Made by a program: the position numbers and the translations under genes. From positions 1 through 46,725 of the forward strand of contig ONSR01000005.1 of assembly GCA_900320565.1 (NCBI GenBank): a stretch of DNA of 46,725 bases, written 5' to 3'. Within the stretch, counting starts at the first letter, position 1; each line of letters starts with the position of its first letter. Under the pieces are notes generated by a model. It saw only the letters and a program-made list of their open reading frames with translations, searched no databases and was not told the origin of the DNA. Positions 15,950-24,465 of this stretch are shown here, one piece after another. This DNA comes from an uncultured Prevotellaceae bacterium (GTDB lineage Bacteria; Bacteroidota; Bacteroidia; Bacteroidales; Bacteroidaceae).

Positions 15950-15957
15950 CAAAGGTA
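15950..15957 (-). promoter_or_regulatory. Promoter -7 element of the radical SAM gene
   Basis: TACCTTTG followed by C on the minus strand, eight bases before the ATG at 15941, so the 5' leader must be extremely short. The A/T-rich region upstream has no clear TTTG. Confidence 0.65.
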
Positions 15958-16069
15958 CGCAATAAAATTAAAAAATAAAAATGAAAAATTAAAAATTGAA
16001 TGCTATGGGCAAAGAATTAAAAAAACATAATTATGAACGATGAACTATGTATTATGAGCTAAAAAGTCG

Positions 16070-16077
16070 TACTTTTG
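16070..16077 (+). promoter_or_regulatory. Promoter -7 element of the DUF4294 gene
   Basis: TACTTTTG followed by C, eight bases before the ATG at 16086. It rules out the longer frame starting at 16047 as the translated form and implies a leaderless or nearly leaderless mRNA. Confidence 0.65.
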
Positions 16078-16085
16078 CAGCGGAA

Positions 16086-16721
16086 ATGGTAAGGAAGGCA
16101 ATTATAATGAGCATGTTGGTGCTCCTGAGCCCTTGTGCTTTTGCTCAGGGAGAGGACGACGGACTGCTGCCGCAAGAGCCGGTGAACTACAAGCTCAAAC
16201 TGCAGAGGTTTCGCTACGTGAAGCCCGTCGTAGAGAATGGCGACACAATGTGGTGCTACCTCTTGCCCGAGTTGTGGGTATATCCGCCAATGGTATTCAA
16301 GAATGAAAAGCAGCGACGGGCCTACAACCGACTCGTCTATAATGTGAAGAAGGTGCTGCCCATCGCCCAACAGGCCAATGCTCTTATTGCCGAGACTTAC
16401 CTGGCACTGGAAGCCCTGCCTACCAAGAAGGAGAAGAGCGCCCATATCAGTGCGGTGGAAAAGGAGATTAAGGAGATGTACACGCCGCAGATGAAGAAGC
16501 TCACCTATTCGCAGGGCAAACTCCTCATCAAGCTTGTGGACCGCGAATGCAACCAGTCCTCCTACGAAATCGTGCAGGCGTTTCTGGGTCCAGCCCGTGC
16601 CGCTTTCTATCAGGTCTTTGCCTGGACGTTCCGAGCCAGCCTGAAGAAAGAGTACCGTCCGGAGGAAGAAGACAGGCTCATCGAACGCGTCGTCCGTCAG
16701 GTCGAAACAGGGCAGATATAA
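16086..16721 (+). CDS. DUF4294 domain secreted protein
   Basis: 211 residues from the ATG at 16086. This start gives a clean signal peptide (MVRKAIIMSMLVLLSPCAFAQ) and lies just after a -7 promoter element; the ATG at 16047 is upstream of that element. The mature part has WCYLLPELWVYPPMVFKN, the hallmark of DUF4294, then a long charged helical region (residues about 85-210) rich in Lys and Glu. The family is restricted to Bacteroidetes and has no known function; a periplasmic location is expected. The stop codon is followed after three bases by repeat array I, which fills the convergent gap to cysS. Confidence 0.8.
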   Translation: MVRKAIIMSMLVLLSPCAFAQGEDDGLLPQEPVNYKLKLQRFRYVKPVVENGDTMWCYLLPELWVYPPMVFKNEKQRRAYNRLVYNVKKVLPIAQQANALIAETYLALEALPTKKEKSAHISAVEKEIKEMYTPQMKKLTYSQGKLLIKLVDRECNQSSYEIVQAFLGPARAAFYQVFAWTFRASLKKEYRPEEEDRLIERVVRQVETGQI

Positions 16722-16724
16722 ACA

Positions 16725-16823
16725 CGACGTGTGGCGATAAAAAATGCGACGCGTCGCATTGGCCAATGCGACGCGTCGAAAATGCCAACGCGACGCGTCG
16801 CGTTTGAAGACGCGACACGTTGC
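16725..16823 (+). repeat. 22-bp palindromic repeat array I (CGACGCGTCG class)
   Basis: Cores start at 16725 (CGACGTGTGG), 16747, 16769 and 16791 (all CGACGCGTCG) and 16813 (CGACACGTTG), exactly 22 bp apart. Linkers are CATTGGCCAATG, AAAATGCCAACG and CGTTTGAAGACG. The array occupies almost the whole 111-bp convergent gap between the DUF4294 gene (+) and cysS (-). Confidence 0.93.
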
Positions 16824-16832
16824 ATCTGTTTT

Positions 16833-18332
16833 TTACTTGTTCAGGGTCCAAGAGAAGCCGTCCTTCGTGTCCTTCACCTCAAAGCCGAGGGCAGCGAGGT
16901 CGTCGCGAATCTTGTCGCTCAAGGCCCAGTTCTTCTCTGCTTTTGCTGCCTGACGTTGTTCGAGGAGCATGTTCACGACGGCTCCGAAAGCCTCTTCGCG
17001 TGCCTTATTGCTTACGCCAGTGTCCTGCTTGAGACCGAGGATGTCGGTTGTGAACGTCTCCATGAGTTGGAGCAATGCCTGTGCCACTTCGGCAGTGATG
17101 CTGGCCTTTTTGTCCGTCAGCGTGTTGATGACGCGGCAAGCATCGAACAGGTGGCTGATGACGATGGGCGAGTTCAGGTCGTCGTTCATCGCGTCGTAGA
17201 GCTTCGTGCGAAGTTCATCGACGTACTTCATCTCGACCTGCGGCTGACCCTTCACCTTTTGTCCCTCCTGGAGGCGGCGCAGGTTCTTCAGTCCGTCCAT
17301 CAGTCGGGCCAGTCCCTTCTCTGCAGCCTGAAGTGCCTCGTTGCCGAAGTCCACCGTCGAACGATAGTGTGCCTGTAGGATGAAGAAGCGGATGGTCATC
17401 GGCGTGTAGGCCTGGGAGAGCAGCGGATGGTCGCCCGTGAAGAACTGCGGCAGGGTGATGAAGTTATTGTACGATTTGCCCATCTTCTTGCCGTCGATGG
17501 TAATCATGTTGTTGTGCATCCAGTAGTGGACCATCTGGTCACCCTGACTGGCGACAGCTTGAGCTATTTCGCATTCGTGGTGCGGGAAGATGAGGTCCAT
17601 GCCTCCGCCGTGTATGTCGAAGTGATCCCCCAAGTACTTACGTCCCATTGCAGTGCACTCGCAGTGCCATCCGGGGAATCCATCGCTCCAAGGCGACGGC
17701 CAGCGCATGATATGTTCGGGTTGTGCAGCTTTCCAAAGGGCGAAGTCCGCCTGGTTCTTCTTCTCGCCCACGCCGGCCAGGTCGCGGCTCGCGTCCTTGA
17801 TGTTCTCAAGGTCTCTGCCCGAGAGAATGCCCCAGCGGTGGTCCTTGTTGTACTTCTCGATGTCGAAGTAGACGCTGCCGTTCGACTCGTAGGCATAGCC
17901 GTTGTCGAGAATCTGGCGCACCAGGGCCTGTTGCTCGATGATGTGGCCCGTGGCGTGCGGCTCGATGCTTGGCGGCAAGCACCCCAGCGCGTCCATCGCC
18001 TCGTGGAAGCGATTTGTGTAGTATTGCGCTACTTCCATCGGCTCGAGTTGTTCCAGTCGGGCTTTCTTAGCAATCTTGTCCTCGCCCTCATCAGCATCGT
18101 GCTCCAAGTGGCCTACGTCCGTAATGTTGCGAACATAGCGCACCTTGTAGCCAATATGCTGCAGGTAGCGGAAAAGGAGGTCGAACGTGATGGCCGGTCT
18201 GGCGTGTCCGAGGTGGGCATCACCATAGACAGTCGGACCGCAGACATACATTCCGACGCGCCCCGGATTGAGCGGCTTGAAGAGTTCCTTCTGCCGGCTC
18301 AGGGTATTATAAATAAGGAGTGGTTGTTCCAT
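16833..18332 (-). CDS. cysS: Cysteinyl-tRNA synthetase
   Basis: 499 residues from the ATG at 18332; an open frame reaches 18545 but its extension is the antisense of the upstream gene. The enzyme charges tRNA-Cys. Class I signatures are present: the HIGH-type motif inside [20 protein letters not shown] and the KMSKS-type motif as [14 protein letters not shown]. Zinc ligands are the Cys of MYVCGPT, the Cys of GWHCECTAM and FPHHECE. The C-terminal DALR-like helical region ends with [17 protein letters not shown]. It starts 20 bases after the acidic protein gene and is probably co-transcribed with it. Converges on the DUF4294 gene across array I. Confidence 0.96.
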   Translation of the reverse strand: MEQPLLIYNTLSRQKELFKPLNPGRVGMYVCGPTVYGDAHLGHARPAITFDLLFRYLQHIGYKVRYVRNITDVGHLEHDADEGEDKIAKKARLEQLEPMEVAQYYTNRFHEAMDALGCLPPSIEPHATGHIIEQQALVRQILDNGYAYESNGSVYFDIEKYNKDHRWGILSGRDLENIKDASRDLAGVGEKKNQADFALWKAAQPEHIMRWPSPWSDGFPGWHCECTAMGRKYLGDHFDIHGGGMDLIFPHHECEIAQAVASQGDQMVHYWMHNNMITIDGKKMGKSYNNFITLPQFFTGDHPLLSQAYTPMTIRFFILQAHYRSTVDFGNEALQAAEKGLARLMDGLKNLRRLQEGQKVKGQPQVEMKYVDELRTKLYDAMNDDLNSPIVISHLFDACRVINTLTDKKASITAEVAQALLQLMETFTTDILGLKQDTGVSNKAREEAFGAVVNMLLEQRQAAKAEKNWALSDKIRDDLAALGFEVKDTKDGFSWTLNK

Positions 18333-18351
18333 GTTGTAGTGTTTTGTGGCT

Positions 18352-18675
18352 TTAACTTTCAATTGACTCTCCGTACTCCAGTTCGCCGTCCACAACCCAA
18401 CGAAGGTCTTCAGGGTCGAACTCGCCCATCTTGTCCTTCTTGGCTTGCTTTGCGACATACTTTGCCACTTCCTCCACGTCGATGTCAATGTCTTCGTCGC
18501 CATTATGCTTGTCGAGTAAATCGACATAATACTCGCCGATGACATCGATGAAGTAGTAGAGTTCTTCCTCCGTGAACTTGTCCTTGAGTTCCTGCGGCAG
18601 GTAGTTCTGAATGTATTCGACCGTCAAGCGGTCGTCCTCAGCATCGTTGAGGAGGTCTTCTTCAAAGGTACTCAT
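18352..18675 (-). CDS. Small acidic conserved hypothetical protein
   Basis: 107 residues, very acidic (runs such as [10 protein letters not shown] and [11 protein letters not shown]), with no signal peptide or membrane segment and a predicted mostly helical body. I do not recognise a domain. It starts MSTFEEDLL and lies between trxA and cysS on the same strand, 19 bases before cysS, which suggests a housekeeping cytoplasmic role. A heptamer repeat (GATTAAA) lies just upstream of its start. Codon use resembles its neighbours, so it looks like a real gene. Confidence 0.7.
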   Translation of the reverse strand: MSTFEEDLLNDAEDDRLTVEYIQNYLPQELKDKFTEEELYYFIDVIGEYYVDLLDKHNGDEDIDIDVEEVAKYVAKQAKKDKMGEFDPEDLRWVVDGELEYGESIES

Positions 18676-18679
18676 ATGG

Positions 18680-18712
18680 GTTTAGGATTAAAGATTAAAG
18701 ATTAAGGAATAA
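18680..18712. repeat. Heptamer tandem repeat before the acidic protein gene
   Basis: GATTAAA, GATTAAA, GATTAAG then GAATAAGG: a 7-bp-period A/T-rich repeat in the 47-bp gap between trxA and the acidic protein gene. Confidence 0.8.
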
Positions 18713-18722
18713 GGGATGGGAA

Positions 18723-19037
18723 TCAGAGCATAGCCTTGATTTTCTCTTCGAGAGCGGGCTTAGGTACAAGACCTACGCTGCGGTCCACTTCCTTGCCGTC
18801 CTTGATGAAGACAACGGTAGGGATGTTGCGTACGCCAAAGCGCATTGGCAGGTCCTCGTCCTCTTCTACATCGCACTTGCCAATGATGGCCATGCCGTCA
18901 TAATCCTTTGCCAGTTCCTCGATGACGGGAGCAAGGCGTTTGCAAGGGCCACACCAAGTTGCCCAAAAATCCAATACGATAGGCTTGCCGGTTGCTACCA
19001 GAGCCTCAAAGTTACCTGTGTTAATTACTTGTGCCAT
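18723..19037 (-). CDS. trxA: Thioredoxin
   Basis: 104 residues from the ATG at 19037 (MAQVINTGNF); the open frame extends 14 codons upstream into the dnaE end, without similarity. It is a typical thioredoxin: the catalytic WCGPCK lies at about residues 29-34 after VLDFWAT, the cis-proline segment reads NIPTVVFIKDG, and the C-terminal helix is ALEEKIKAML. It reduces protein disulfides in the cytoplasm. No signal peptide. It starts 13 bases after the dnaE stop, so the two are probably co-transcribed. Confidence 0.95.
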   Translation of the reverse strand: MAQVINTGNFEALVATGKPIVLDFWATWCGPCKRLAPVIEELAKDYDGMAIIGKCDVEEDEDLPMRFGVRNIPTVVFIKDGKEVDRSVGLVPKPALEEKIKAML

Positions 19038-19050
19038 AATACTTATATTT

Positions 19051-22000
19051 TTATTGGTTAATGCTATATGATAGTGCATCGCTGTTCTCGATGTCGTTCA
19101 GGAGCTGTCGCGTCACCTTGATTCGAGTGTTGCGAGAGTTCATGCGAAGTTGGTTGTGAGGATTGGTCGCGTCGATGAAGACAAGGCGCAAAGCCGTGTT
19201 GCCCTTGTTCTCCTCGACGTATGAGGTCAGCATTTCCACGTCGTCCTTGCTCAAGGTGGCCGTGTTCACATTTACCGTGATGTGCTCTATCACCTTGTCG
19301 CTCACGTCGGCAAGCCAGTCGATGTGGCCTATGCGAAGCTCAAACTCGCCCTCCTTGAAACGATGCTTCTCAATAGTACCTTTGATAAGCACGGAGCGGT
19401 CGATGCATAGGTAGCCGCCCCACTTCACCCAGTTGTCGCCAAAGAGCGCTATTTCGCCAGTGCCGCTGAAGTCCTCGATGGTGGCGACGCCCCAAGGCTT
19501 TCCGTTCTTTGAAGTGCCCGAACGAACTTCGGTGACAATGCCGCCAAGTTGAACGCTCTGCCCGGCAAAGGCTGTGAGGTACTCCATTTCTGCCATCTTC
19601 AGGTTGCAGACGTGCTGAAGAATCACGTAGTACTCGTCGAGCGGATGCGCCGAGAGATAGATGCCGACCAGCGAGCGCTCCTTGTTGAGTCGCTCAAGAG
19701 CAGTCCATTCTTCTGCCTCTGGCACTGCAGGTTTGTTGAGTTCGATGGCATCCATGCCAAAGAGCGAGAACTGCGCTTCCATTTGCGTCTGCTGGAATTG
19801 CTGTCCGTAGCGAACAAGCAAGTCGAGGAAGATGTCGCCCTTCTGGTTCTCGGCAACGAATTGTTCGCGGCGGATGTTGCCCGCAATGGTATCGAAGGCA
19901 CCGCTCAGGGCAAGGCATTCCATTCCATTGCGCTTGATGGCTGACATGTTGACGCGTTCGGCAAAGTCGAAGATGTCCTTGAACGGGCCGTTCTTCTCCC
20001 TTTCGTCCACGATGGCTTGCACAGCTGCTTCACCAAGTCCCTTGATGGCCATCAGGCCGTAGCGTATCTGTTGTAGCTTGTTGACGCCAAAGTCACGATG
20101 TGATTCGTTGACATCTGGACCAAGTACCTCAATCTTCATGGCGTGGCACTCCTCGAGGAGCTTCGTCACTTCCTTCACGTCGTCCTTGCCTCGCGTCAGC
20201 AAAGCAGCCATGAACTCGGCAGGATAGTGTGCCTTCATGTAGGCCGTCTGATACGAGACCCAAGAGTAGCAAGCCGCATGGGACTTGTTGAAGGCGTAGG
20301 AGGCGAACTTCTCCCAATCTGCCCAAATTTTCTCGAGAATCTTCGGGTCGTGGCCGTTCTTTATTCCGCCCTGGATGAACTTGGGTTTCATCTGGTCCAC
20401 AATGTCCTTCTTCTTCTTGCCCATTGCCTTTCGAAGTCCGTCGCTTTCGCCTCTGGTGAAGCCTGCAAGCTTTCGTGCGAGCAGCATGACTTGCTCCTGA
20501 TAAACAGTGATGCCGTATGTGTCGCGCAGATATTCCTCGCAAGCCGGCAGGTCGTAGGTGATGGGCTCCTGCCCATTCTTGCGCCTGATGAACTGCGGAA
20601 TGTAGTCCATGGGTCCGGGGCGATAAAGGGCGTTCATCGCTATGAGGTCCTCGAAGACTGTCGGATGCAGCTCCTTCAAGTACTTACGCATGCCTGCCGA
20701 TTCGAACTGGAATGTTCCGACGGTCTTGCCCTCCTGATATAATTTGTAGGTAAGCGGGTCGTCGATGGGAATATTGTCGATATCGATGTCAATACCGTGA
20801 GCTTCCTTGACGATGCGGCATGCTTCCTTCAGCTGAGACAAGGTCTTCAAGCCAAGGAAGTCCATCTTGATGAGGCCGGTGCTCTCGATGACGTGGCCGT
20901 CGTATTGTGTTACGGCAGTCTTGCGGTCTGGGAAGTCCGGGTCGTCTGCAGTTGAGACAGGCACGTGGTCGCTTATAGGGTCGCGACAGATGATGAAGCC
21001 GCAAGCATGGATGCCTGTATTGCGCACTGTTCCCTCGAGTTTCAGGGCGTACTTGATGGTATCGGATTCCTTTAAGTCTCGCGAGTATTTCGCTTCTCTC
21101 AGCTCTGGTGTCGCCTCGATATAGTTCTCCAAGGTTGGCTTCTTGCCATCCGGCAGGCGGTCGGGCATAGCCTTGCACCAAGCATTGACTATGGACAGAG
21201 GAACCTTCTCCACCCTTCCGACATCTTTGATGCTATTCTTTGCTGCCATCTTTCCATAGGTAATGATATGGGCACAGTTCTCTGCTCCATACTTATCCAT
21301 TACCCATTGCAAGACTTTTCCTCTGCCATCGTCGTCAAAGTCGGTATCGATATCGGGCAGAGAGATGCGGTCAGGATTGAGGAAACGCTCGAACAGGAGG
21401 TCGTACTTGAGCGGGTCGAGGCGCGTGATGCCGAGGCAATAGGCAACGACAGAGCCTGCTGCCGAACCTCGACCAGGACCTACCCATACATCCAAATTGT
21501 TACGAGCGTTGTTGATGAAGTCTTGCACGATGAGGAAGTAACCAGGGAAGCCCATGGTCTTCATGATGTGCAGTTCGAAGCGAATACGATCGTCTACCTC
21601 TTTGGAAAGTGGGGTGGGATAGAGGCGCTCGGCACCCTCGTAGGCAAGTTTGGCAAGGTAGTCTGCTTCGAACTTTATCCTGTATAGTTTGTCAATGCCG
21701 CCAAGTTTCTTTATCTTCTTTTCGCCTTCTTCTCGGGGCATGGGGTTCTCTCCATTCTCATCGCAGGTAAACTCCTTGAAGAGATCCTCATCTGTATATT
21801 TCTGCCTCCATAGTTCTTCTGTACCAAACTCCTCAGGAATGGGGAAGAAAGGCATGATGGCATTTGATTCGAGGTCGTATATCTCGACTTTATCTAATAT
21901 CTCTTGGGTGTTGGCAAGTGCCTCGGGAATGTCTTTGAAGAGGAGATTCATCTCGGCTCGTGTCTTGAACCATTCCTGCTTGCTATAGCGCATGCGATTG

Positions 22001-22764
22001 GGGTCGTCCAGGTCTTTGCCGGTCGAGAGGCAGAGGAGCAAGTCGTGAGCCTCCGCATCATCTTCGTTGAGGAAGTGCGAGTCGTTGGAGCAGATGAGCT
22101 TTATGCCGTGCTTTTTCGCCAAGTCGATGAGGACAGGATTGACGCGTTTCTGTACCTCGTAAGTGTCACGATTGGCAACCTGTGTCGGGTTGATTACCTC
22201 GTGCCGCTGCAGCTCGATGTAATAGTCGTCGCCCCAAATGTCATGGAACCACTTGACGGCTTCTTCTGCGCCCTTGATGTCGCCGTTCTGTATCTTCTTG
22301 GGAACTTCGCCACCAATACAAGCCGAGCAGATGATGAGGCCTTCGTGGAACTTCTCCAAATCCTTATGGTCGGTACGAGGTCGCATATAGAAGCCATCGA
22401 CCCAGGAGCGCGAAACGAGTTTGATGAGGTTGTGATAGCCTGTCAGATTCTTGGCGAGAACAATGAGGTGCCAGCCGGACTGGTTCTCTTTGCCTTCTTT
22501 GACGCTTTTGTCTCCACCTCTGGCAACATACATCTCGCAGCCGAAGATGGGTTTGAAGGGCTCCAGGTCATTCTTCGCTCTCTCCTTGTTGACCTTCTTG
22601 CAATAGTCATAAAGCTCTTTGATCCCATACATGTTGCCATGATCGGTGAGTGCCATTCCGCGCATTCCATCGGCAACAGCTTTATCGACCATGCCTTTGA
22701 TGGACGATTGCCCGTCGAGCAGAGAGTATTGCGAGTGAACGTGTAAGTGAACGAAGTCCTCCAT
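19051..22764 (-). CDS. dnaE: DNA polymerase III alpha subunit
   Basis: 1237 residues, the usual DnaE length. It is the replicative polymerase subunit. It begins with the PHP domain (FVHLHVHSQYSLLDGQSSIK, then ALTDHGNMYG). The polymerase core has GPGRGSAAGSVVAY and LPDIDTDFDDDGR, whose aspartates bind the catalytic metals. The finger/thumb region includes YRPGPMDYIP and YGITVYQEQVM. The C-terminus has the helix-hairpin-helix (GLMAIKGLGEAAVQAI) and an OB fold (SVQLGGIVTEVRSGTSKNGK). The start is the ATG at 22764. A -7 element TATCTTTG lies 27 bases upstream. Confidence 0.97.
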   Translation of the reverse strand: MEDFVHLHVHSQYSLLDGQSSIKGMVDKAVADGMRGMALTDHGNMYGIKELYDYCKKVNKERAKNDLEPFKPIFGCEMYVARGGDKSVKEGKENQSGWHLIVLAKNLTGYHNLIKLVSRSWVDGFYMRPRTDHKDLEKFHEGLIICSACIGGEVPKKIQNGDIKGAEEAVKWFHDIWGDDYYIELQRHEVINPTQVANRDTYEVQKRVNPVLIDLAKKHGIKLICSNDSHFLNEDDAEAHDLLLCLSTGKDLDDPNRMRYSKQEWFKTRAEMNLLFKDIPEALANTQEILDKVEIYDLESNAIMPFFPIPEEFGTEELWRQKYTDEDLFKEFTCDENGENPMPREEGEKKIKKLGGIDKLYRIKFEADYLAKLAYEGAERLYPTPLSKEVDDRIRFELHIMKTMGFPGYFLIVQDFINNARNNLDVWVGPGRGSAAGSVVAYCLGITRLDPLKYDLLFERFLNPDRISLPDIDTDFDDDGRGKVLQWVMDKYGAENCAHIITYGKMAAKNSIKDVGRVEKVPLSIVNAWCKAMPDRLPDGKKPTLENYIEATPELREAKYSRDLKESDTIKYALKLEGTVRNTGIHACGFIICRDPISDHVPVSTADDPDFPDRKTAVTQYDGHVIESTGLIKMDFLGLKTLSQLKEACRIVKEAHGIDIDIDNIPIDDPLTYKLYQEGKTVGTFQFESAGMRKYLKELHPTVFEDLIAMNALYRPGPMDYIPQFIRRKNGQEPITYDLPACEEYLRDTYGITVYQEQVMLLARKLAGFTRGESDGLRKAMGKKKKDIVDQMKPKFIQGGIKNGHDPKILEKIWADWEKFASYAFNKSHAACYSWVSYQTAYMKAHYPAEFMAALLTRGKDDVKEVTKLLEECHAMKIEVLGPDVNESHRDFGVNKLQQIRYGLMAIKGLGEAAVQAIVDEREKNGPFKDIFDFAERVNMSAIKRNGMECLALSGAFDTIAGNIRREQFVAENQKGDIFLDLLVRYGQQFQQTQMEAQFSLFGMDAIELNKPAVPEAEEWTALERLNKERSLVGIYLSAHPLDEYYVILQHVCNLKMAEMEYLTAFAGQSVQLGGIVTEVRSGTSKNGKPWGVATIEDFSGTGEIALFGDNWVKWGGYLCIDRSVLIKGTIEKHRFKEGEFELRIGHIDWLADVSDKVIEHITVNVNTATLSKDDVEMLTSYVEENKGNTALRLVFIDATNPHNQLRMNSRNTRIKVTRQLLNDIENSDALSYSINQ

Positions 22765-22791
22765 GTGTTACATTATTATAATAAGAGAAGG

Positions 22792-22799
22792 CAAAGATA
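22792..22799 (-). promoter_or_regulatory. Promoter -7 element of dnaE
   Basis: TATCTTTG followed by CC on the minus strand, 27 bases before the ATG at 22764. No canonical -33 is visible. Confidence 0.55.
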
Positions 22800-22894
22800 C
22801 AAAAAAGTTTAGAGTTTGGAGATAAGAGAAAAGAGAATTTTCGTTATTTAGCAAATTTTCAGTCAACATTGCTCGATGTTCAATTTATTTTTTG

Positions 22895-22902
22895 TAACTT
22901 TG
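22895..22902 (+). promoter_or_regulatory. Promoter -7 element of psd
   Basis: TAACTTTG, 22 bases before the psd ATG at 22925, matches TAnnTTTG. The dnaE and psd promoters are divergent within a 160-bp gap. Confidence 0.6.
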
Positions 22903-22924
22903 AGGCGCACTATGTAAAAAAACT

Positions 22925-23626
22925 ATGGGCAAAAGGTTAAGAAAACTGAAAAAGATACGTCTTCATCACGAGGGAAAGAGCACGCTTCTATGGAGCGCCA
23001 TCGTGCTTGGAGTACTGAACTTTACTATCCTACATATCTTCGAATCGAGGCTTCCCTTCGATATCTGCATAACGGTGAGTGCCATCCTGTATGCCATCCT
23101 GCTGAACTTCTTCCAATGTCCCATCCGCACCTTCGAGGGCGAGACGGAGGGACTGGTTCTGGCACCTGCCGATGGCAAGGTCGTGGTGGTGGAAGAGACG
23201 GAGGAAAACGAGTATTTCCACGATCGTCGCATCATGGTGAGCATCTTCATGAGTCTCTTCAATGTGCATGCCAACTGGATTCCTGTGGATGGAACGATTA
23301 AGGAGGTACGGCATTACGACGGCAATTTCCATAAGGCTTGGCTGCCGAAGGCAAGCGAAGAGAATGAGAGGAGCACCGTCGTCATCGAGACCCCCGACGG
23401 AACGGAGATTCTGCTTCGTCAGGTAGCGGGTGCTATGGCTCGTCGCATCGTCACTTATCCCAGCGTTGGCGAGGATTGCTATGTGGACGAGCATCTTGGT
23501 TTCATCAAGTTCGGTTCACGTGTTGACCTGTATCTTCCACTTGGAACTGAGGTTTTGGTGAAGCTTGGCCAGAAGACCGTTGGCAACGAGACTATTGTTG
23601 CAAAACTAAAGACCAAGGAAGAGTGA
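22925..23626 (+). CDS. psd: Phosphatidylserine decarboxylase proenzyme
   Basis: 233 residues, the short (archaeal-type) form of the family. It decarboxylates phosphatidylserine to phosphatidylethanolamine at the membrane. Two hydrophobic segments lie at about residues 20-60, then [13 protein letters not shown], the conserved [16 protein letters not shown], and the self-cleavage site in [14 protein letters not shown]. Cleavage between Gly197 and Ser198 would give the pyruvoyl-bearing alpha chain. The next gene on the strand, pssA, makes its substrate, so the two form a phosphatidylethanolamine pathway pair in reverse order. Confidence 0.93.
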   Translation: MGKRLRKLKKIRLHHEGKSTLLWSAIVLGVLNFTILHIFESRLPFDICITVSAILYAILLNFFQCPIRTFEGETEGLVLAPADGKVVVVEETEENEYFHDRRIMVSIFMSLFNVHANWIPVDGTIKEVRHYDGNFHKAWLPKASEENERSTVVIETPDGTEILLRQVAGAMARRIVTYPSVGEDCYVDEHLGFIKFGSRVDLYLPLGTEVLVKLGQKTVGNETIVAKLKTKEE

Positions 23627-23760
23627 ATGAATGAAATATGGAGTAAAAGGAGTTAAGGACGATACTTTTGGCAACTCCCCAATCTATTGTCTTTAACTTC
23701 CTAGCGAGCAATGCGAGCGATAACTTCTTTAACTTCTTGAACTCCCCCAATTAATTGTAT

Positions 23761-24465
23761 ATGATTAAACGACACATTCCGAACTCCATTACCTGCTGCA
23801 ATCTCATCAGCGGTTGTGTGGCAACTGGCTGTGCCTTCTACGGTCAGTATCAGTATGCAGTATTGATGATAGTCATAGGAGCCGTGTTTGACTTCTTCGA
23901 TGGCTTGGTGGCAAGGGCTCTCGGCGTATCGTCGCCCATAGGCAAGGAACTCGATTCGCTGGCCGATGTGGTTACCTTTGGTGTGGCACCCAGCGCGATT
24001 ATCTTCTATCTTTTCCACGAGGTGCATTGCCCCGAGCTGTTGATGCCGATAAAGCACCTGCTGCCATATACGGCTTTCCTGATGGCGGCATTCTCTGCCT
24101 TAAGGTTGGCGAAGTTCAATCTCGACGAGCGTCAGCACTATGGCTTCATCGGTTTGCCCACGCCTGCCAATGCCCTCTTCTGGGGAAGCCTTGTGCTGAG
24201 CGAGCATGCGTTCCTGGTTTCGCTGAAGTTCAACGCCGTCTTCCTCTTCCTCTTCATGCTGCTGTTCTGCTTCTTGCTGGTCTCGGAAGTGCCGATGCTG
24301 GCGTTGAAGTTCAAGAACTTCAGCTGGCAGGATAACAAGCTGCGCTACATTTTCCTCATCGGTTGCTTGCCCCTCTTGCTTCTTGCCCCTTGCTCTCTGC
24401 ACCTCATCATATTGTGGTACGTAGCCATCTCTATTGCTTTCCCGAGGTTCGTAAAAAGTGAATGA
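23761..24465 (+). CDS. pssA: CDP-diacylglycerol--serine O-phosphatidyltransferase
   Basis: 234 residues from the ATG at 23761 (MIKRHIPNSITCCNL). A TTG three codons... two codons upstream would add only two residues. The CDP-alcohol phosphotransferase motif DGxxAR(x8)GxxxDxxxD is complete: DGLVARALGVSSPIGKELD followed by SLAD. About six membrane helices. It joins serine to CDP-diacylglycerol, producing the substrate of Psd. The 134-bp gap after psd contains a TACTTTTG element at 23663-23670, so it may also have its own promoter. Its stop overlaps the next start (ATGA), so it is translationally coupled to the NlpC/P60-CapA gene. Confidence 0.92.
   Translation: MIKRHIPNSITCCNLISGCVATGCAFYGQYQYAVLMIVIGAVFDFFDGLVARALGVSSPIGKELDSLADVVTFGVAPSAIIFYLFHEVHCPELLMPIKHLLPYTAFLMAAFSALRLAKFNLDERQHYGFIGLPTPANALFWGSLVLSEHAFLVSLKFNAVFLFLFMLLFCFLLVSEVPMLALKFKNFSWQDNKLRYIFLIGCLPLLLLAPCSLHLIILWYVAISIAFPRFVKSE

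Noticed and set aside
18333-18545. 71-residue extension of the cysS frame
   Set aside because: Overlaps the acidic protein gene out of frame; the synthetase begins normally at 18332.
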